A DNA stretch of 17,090 nucleotides from contig JAITOP010000212.1 in assembly GCA_031289895.1 (NCBI GenBank), positions 1-17,090 on the forward strand, written 5' to 3'. The notes beneath the pieces are model-generated. The model ran no database searches. It was not told where the DNA came from and was given only the letters and a program-made list of their open reading frames with translations. Origin of the DNA: Prevotellaceae bacterium. GTDB lineage: Bacteria > Bacteroidota > Bacteroidia > Bacteroidales > UBA932. Shown piece after piece: positions 13,299 to 17,090 of the stretch. Made by a program: the position numbers and the translations under genes. The stretch's first letter is position 1. Each line of letters starts with the position of its first letter.

Positions 13299-14248
13299 TA
13301 AAACGAACAAACTATATTCTCACATTTTTCAAAGGAATAGCAATGGGTGCAGCCGATGTTATTCCCGGCGTTTCGGGCGGAACTATCGCTTTCATAACCG
13401 GAATTTACGAACGCTTTTTAAACGCCATTAAAAGCATAAATATTGCCAATATAAAATTATTGCTGCAAGGAGAATTTAAAGATTTTTGGACAAATATTGA
13501 CGGAACATTTATTGCCGTTTTGCTGGGCGGAATTGCAGTAAGTTTTTTAAGCCTTGCAAAATTAATAACTTATCTGATTGAAAGTTATCCGATTTTTGTG
13601 TGGTCGTTTTTTTCGGGATTGATAGTTGCATCTACAATATTTATCGCCCGCAGCGTTAAGTGGAACATCAAAACTGTTACCGCTTTTGCAATTTTTGCAG
13701 TTATTGCATTTTTTATTACATCGCCCGAAAATTCACCGCTAAATTCGAGCGTAGAATACTGGTACATTTTTTTATGCGGCGCAATCGCAATATGCGCAAT
13801 GATTTTACCCGGAATTTCAGGAAGTTTTATACTTGTACTTTTAGGTCAGTATCTGTTTATAATGAAATCGCTTGCCGAACTTAATTTTATTGTGATAGGA
13901 ATTTTCTTATGCGGCGCAGGCGTTGGAATTGTTACATTTTCGAGAGTTTTATCGTGGCTTTTCAAACATTTTAAAATCATAACCCTCGCATCGCTCACAG
14001 GATTTATGTTTGGGTCACTCAATAAAATCTGGCCTTGGAAACACACACTCACAACATTTATCGACAGCCACGGAGCAGAACAACCACTACAGCAAAAAAA
14101 TATTTTGCCATCCGCTTACACCGAATTAACAAATAACGATTCGCAAGTAGCACAAGCACTGATATTTGCACTAATCGGATTTTTACTGATTTTTATGATT
14201 GAATTTATTTCAAAAAAAATAATTACGAAAAAAAATATTGTTAGTTGA
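13295..14248 (+). CDS. DUF368 membrane protein, likely polyprenyl-phosphate translocase (PopT-like)
   Basis: The protein has 317 residues with about eight to ten hydrophobic segments. The DUF368 hallmark GAADVIPGVSGGTIAFI is at 18-34, and a second, related motif ILPGISGSFILVLLGQY is at 170-186; the two PG(V/I)SG motifs point to an internal duplication with re-entrant loops. Work published in 2023 on DUF368 proteins of Vibrio cholerae and Staphylococcus aureus (named PopT) supports a role in returning undecaprenyl phosphate across the inner membrane for reuse in cell-wall and polysaccharide synthesis; assigning that role here is by family. The C-terminal part (about 250-290) is a long hydrophilic loop before a last membrane helix and a Lys-rich tail. 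It is the last gene of the ligA operon and overlaps, tail to tail, the HlyD-like gene by 8 bases. Confidence 0.85.
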   Translation: MIKRTNYILTFFKGIAMGAADVIPGVSGGTIAFITGIYERFLNAIKSINIANIKLLLQGEFKDFWTNIDGTFIAVLLGGIAVSFLSLAKLITYLIESYPIFVWSFFSGLIVASTIFIARSVKWNIKTVTAFAIFAVIAFFITSPENSPLNSSVEYWYIFLCGAIAICAMILPGISGSFILVLLGQYLFIMKSLAELNFIVIGIFLCGAGVGIVTFSRVLSWLFKHFKIITLASLTGFMFGSLNKIWPWKHTLTTFIDSHGAEQPLQQKNILPSAYTELTNNDSQVAQALIFALIGFLLIFMIEFISKKIITKKNIVS

Positions 14249-14256
14249 ATATTTTT
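14231..14256. terminator. Possible bidirectional terminator at the convergent stop codons
   Basis: AAAAATATT (14231-14239) pairs perfectly with AATATTTTT (14248-14256) around an 8-base loop. The stop codons of both convergent genes lie in it: TGA 14246-14248 for the DUF368 gene and TAA complementary to 14241-14243 for the HlyD-like gene. The stem is all A/T, so it is weak, and two near-identical tttttcggaaaaa words (14252-14264 and 14268-14280) follow in the HlyD-like coding end. Confidence 0.35.
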
Positions 14257-14906
14257 CGGAAAAAAGTTTTTTCGGAAAAAATTACAATTCCTTTTAGTAT
14301 AGATTCTGGCTGAATATTGTCATTATTTTTCATATCAATTTTCAGGCGATATTTATTATTTTCGGTGTTTAGCGTCAATTTGTATATGTCAGAAATTACG
14401 CCTTGCGTTTGATTTGTATTGTCAATATTGATATTTACGGTTTGCCCGATTTTTATTTTTTCCGTTTCATTTACATCCGACAATCCGTATATACAATAAT
14501 TTTCGGATGGAATATTTAAACCAATTAGTTCATTTTTTTTGACAAATTGCTTATTTTTTACTAATAATTTGATTTTCCCGTTTTTATGTGTATATAATTG
14601 ATAAACAGTGTCAATAGTTTGTTCGTAAACAATTATTTCGGGTTTTTTGTTATTATCAAAAATTGTATCAATTATAATTATTCCATCATTGTCGGCTTTT
14701 ATTAATTCAGCTTGTGGTTCGCTATGAATTGAAATTGACAGATTAATTGTTTCACGATAAGGAATAATTAAAGATATTATTAAAAGCGTTATCAATACAA
14801 ATGCTATAATTGTCATGGCATAACGAACAAGAGCAGGCGGAATTTTTCCTACAATATTTCTAACTTTTTCGCTTCGCAATTCTATATTTTTATCTTCATT
14901 TGCCAT
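14241..14906 (-). CDS. Short HlyD-like membrane fusion protein
   Basis: The protein has 221 residues. A charged N-terminal tail (1-25) is followed by one membrane helix (about 26-49: LVRYAMTIIAFVLITLLIIS), then a periplasmic part with the sequence of strands typical of adaptor proteins: AELIKADNDGIIII, lipoyl-like turns around KNGKIKLLVKNKQFVKKNELIGL, then IGQTVNINIDNTNQTQGVISDIY and a final strand set. In the HlyD family this protein links an inner-membrane ABC exporter to the outer-membrane channel. At 221 residues it is about half the usual length, and the long coiled-coil hairpin is not seen. It starts 3 bases after the stop of the C39 exporter, so the two are co-transcribed. Confidence 0.7.
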   Translation of the reverse strand: MANEDKNIELRSEKVRNIVGKIPPALVRYAMTIIAFVLITLLIISLIIPYRETINLSISIHSEPQAELIKADNDGIIIIDTIFDNNKKPEIIVYEQTIDTVYQLYTHKNGKIKLLVKNKQFVKKNELIGLNIPSENYCIYGLSDVNETEKIKIGQTVNINIDNTNQTQGVISDIYKLTLNTENNKYRLKIDMKNNDNIQPESILKGIVIFSEKTFFRKIFN

Positions 14907-14909
14907 AAT

Positions 14910-17090
14910 TTAATTTCCTAATTCTAATTGATTTTTAACAAGTTCGTAATATTTACCTTTTAATAAAGTAAGTTCGGCATGAGTTCCTTGCTCGGCAACT
15001 TTGCCATCGTCCAATACTATTATTTGGTCTGCATTTTTTACCGTACTCAAACGATGTGCAACAATTATTACTGTTTTATTGTGATAAAAATCACTCAGAT
15101 TTTCAACTATAATTTTTTCATTATTTGCATCTAAGGCATTTGTTGCTTCATCAAAAAACAAAAATTGAGGATTTTTGTAAACAGCGCGGGCAATAAGAAT
15201 ACGCTGACGCTGCCCTTGACTCACTCCTTGTCCGTCCTGACCAATAATTGTATTATAACTCAACGGCAATGTTTCTACATAGTCGGCAATATTTGCTATT
15301 CGTGCGGCTTCGCGCAGTTTTGGCAAATCTATATCATTTTCCGAAACGGCTATATTGCGTGCGATAGATTCAGAAAATAAAAAACCATCCTGCATTACTG
15401 CGCCACATTCTTTGCGCCACCACGTAAGATTAAAATCTTCAAGGTTCTCGTTTCCTACAATTATTTTTCCTTCGTTTGGCGTATAATATCCTAAAAGCAG
15501 TTTTATAAGCGTTGTTTTTCCGCTGCCGCTTGCGCCTACAATTGCCGTAATTCTTGATTGTGGTATTTTTACATTTATATTTTTGAGAACATAATCGGCA
15601 CGAGCGCCATCGTATTTAAAACAAAGATTTTCAATAAAAATATCATTATTAACTGTTGAATTTATATGCCGCGATTCGTTTTCTTCATTTTTTTGTGTAT
15701 GAATTTCGCTCATACGTTCAAGGCTTATACTTACGTCTTGCCATTGATAGGCAAAATTCATTATTTGCTCTACCGGACTGTTGAGCTGCCCGATTATATA
15801 TTGCACAGCAAGCATCATTCCTAATGTAAGCTCGCCGTTAATTACAGCGGTTGCCGCAAGCACGGTAATGATTATATTTTTAAGTTCGTTGATACAAATA
15901 CTTCCTGCCTCCTGATTTTGTTGCAACGACAACGACTGCATATTTACATCAAATAAATCGGCTTGTACATCTTCCCATTCCCAACGTTTTCGCTGTTCGC
16001 AGCCATGCAGTTTTATTTCCTGCATACCGTTTATAAGCTGATACACAACACTGCGGTTTTTTGCCTGTTGTTCAAAATATTTATAATCGAGTATTCGGCG
16101 TTTTTTTAGAAAAATCAAAATCCAAATTCCGTATAAAATGCTGCCTGCAAGAAAAACAAAAAATATTTTAAGATTGTAAATAAACAGCACTATTCCGAAA
16201 ATAAAAAAACTGAATATCGAAAATAAAAGATTAAGTGTTTGAACGGTAAGAAAACGCTCGATACGGCTGTGGTCGTCGATGCGTTGAAGTAAATCGCCAA
16301 GAAGTTTTGTTTCAAAAAATTTCATTGGCAGTTTCATAAGTTTTATGAGAAAATCAGATATTAACGAAATATTTATGCGCGTGCTGATATGCAGAAGTAT
16401 GCGGCGGCGAATAAAATCAATTACAGTGCGGCTAAACAGCAACATTAACTGCGAAATAAGCACAAGCCATATAAAACTTATATCTTTGCCCGAAATACCT
16501 GTATCTACAATAGCCTGAGTAAGAAAAGGAAATATAAGTTGCAACAAACTGCCGAACAACAAACCAAGTATAAGTTGCACAAAAAGACGCTTATATCTTA
16601 AAAAATATTTGCCCAGAAATTTTAATTTGTTTTTGTTTGGCGCAGCATCTCCTTTGTTTTCGTAAAAAATATTTGTAGGCTCAAGAAGCAAGGCAATGCC
16701 TTTTTCTTCACCTTGTGTTTTTGTGCTTATCCAATGTTCGCAAAATTCCTGCTGCGAATATTTAAGCAATCCGCTACCCGGATTTGCCACATATACAACA
16801 TAACCTTTGCGCGTTTTTTTTATTTTATATACAACAACAAAATGATTTTGCTCCCAATGAACAATACAAGGCAACAAGGCTTTTTGCGCAAGGCTCTCGA
16901 ACGCAAAACGTCCGCCGATAGTTCTAAAACCTATACGCTCTGCCGCCTTACTTATACCAAGCAACGAAACCCCTTCTTTGCTGATATACGAATATGCACG
17001 CAAACTATCAAGCGAATAATTGCGACCATAGCGCATTGCCACCATTTGCAGGCAGGCAATACCGCAATCCATTGCATCTAATTGTTTGGT
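14910..17090 (-). CDS. Peptidase C39 ABC exporter (5' end outside window)
   Basis: The reading frame is open through the window edge; 726 residues are visible. Positions below count from the internal Met complementary to 17070-17072. The frame before it reads TKQLDA, so the protein starts upstream. The C39 domain (1-130) has Cys3 in MDCGIACLQM and His77 in HWEQNHFVV; the third catalytic position, normally Asp in a DP motif, is Asn97 (ANPGSG). The membrane domain spans about 155-440. The ATPase domain has Walker A GASGSGKT (513-520), signature VSQGQ (617-621), Walker B FLFFDE (637-642) and H-loop His673. Such exporters clip a leader after a double glycine and export the peptide (bacteriocins or signals). 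With the HlyD-like gene it forms a type I export pair. The cargo gene is not in view. Confidence 0.9.
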   Translation of the reverse strand, partial: TKQLDAMDCGIACLQMVAMRYGRNYSLDSLRAYSYISKEGVSLLGISKAAERIGFRTIGGRFAFESLAQKALLPCIVHWEQNHFVVVYKIKKTRKGYVVYVANPGSGLLKYSQQEFCEHWISTKTQGEEKGIALLLEPTNIFYENKGDAAPNKNKLKFLGKYFLRYKRLFVQLILGLLFGSLLQLIFPFLTQAIVDTGISGKDISFIWLVLISQLMLLFSRTVIDFIRRRILLHISTRINISLISDFLIKLMKLPMKFFETKLLGDLLQRIDDHSRIERFLTVQTLNLLFSIFSFFIFGIVLFIYNLKIFFVFLAGSILYGIWILIFLKKRRILDYKYFEQQAKNRSVVYQLINGMQEIKLHGCEQRKRWEWEDVQADLFDVNMQSLSLQQNQEAGSICINELKNIIITVLAATAVINGELTLGMMLAVQYIIGQLNSPVEQIMNFAYQWQDVSISLERMSEIHTQKNEENESRHINSTVNNDIFIENLCFKYDGARADYVLKNINVKIPQSRITAIVGASGSGKTTLIKLLLGYYTPNEGKIIVGNENLEDFNLTWWRKECGAVMQDGFLFSESIARNIAVSENDIDLPKLREAARIANIADYVETLPLSYNTIIGQDGQGVSQGQRQRILIARAVYKNPQFLFFDEATNALDANNEKIIVENLSDFYHNKTVIIVAHRLSTVKNADQIIVLDDGKVAEQGTHAELTLLKGKYYELVKNQLELGN

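Noticed and set aside
15205..15225. ABC signature VSQGQ as a defective ATPase motif
   Set aside because: SQGQ in place of SGGQ is, to my knowledge, common among Bacteroidota C39 exporters; the other ATPase motifs are intact.
16713..17081. 122-codon plus-strand frame over the C39 domain
   Set aside because: It is antisense to conserved peptidase coding sequence and lacks protein features of its own.

Overview
The window looks like a chromosomal piece of an AT-rich member of the Bacteroidota, most likely order Bacteroidales. The evidence is: several small outer-membrane beta-barrel proteins of the PF13568 (PorT-like) type; -7 promoter boxes of the form TAnnTTTG just upstream of genes that lack a Shine-Dalgarno sequence; a DUF6913-like protein beside ligA; and intergenic repeats of kinds common in this phylum. 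The species cannot be told from the sequence.

Left part (1-5224): two tandem, closely related outer-membrane barrel genes (the first cut by the window edge) are followed by a long repeat-rich gap. Then comes a cell-envelope cluster: an LPP20-like lipoprotein and a small barrel protein (one transcription unit), then a CsgG/LpoB-like secreted protein and a second, larger LPP20-like protein (a second unit). Signal peptides on all four place the products beyond the inner membrane. Together they could form an outer-membrane assembly, formally similar to the FlgO/FlgP/FlgT set of Vibrio, but no flagellar gene is visible.

Middle part (5225-9346): a small XRE-type regulator faces an AraC-type regulator with a GyrI-like effector-binding domain; then a hotdog-fold protein and rfbB (dTDP-glucose 4,6-dehydratase), both on the minus strand. 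A gap of about 0.9 kb upstream of rfbB holds a heptanucleotide array, an IS4-type transposon remnant and other short repeats.

Right part (9347-14248): a tightly packed plus-strand operon of four genes: ligA (NAD-dependent DNA ligase), a DUF6913-like protein, a cytoplasmic TPR protein and a DUF368 membrane protein, a family recently linked to recycling of undecaprenyl phosphate. It converges, with overlapping stop codons, on a minus-strand pair (14241-17090): a short HlyD-like protein and a C39-peptidase ABC exporter whose 5' end lies outside the window. This pair should cleave and export double-glycine leader peptides; the cargo gene is not in the window.

The most unusual signals are the heptanucleotide arrays, in which every unit starts with AC on one strand and the 7-nt register is nearly perfect at three separate loci; a set of three different hairpins spaced 53-54 nt apart; a start-codon-masking hairpin in the IS remnant; and an Asn in place of the usual catalytic Asp in the C39 domain.
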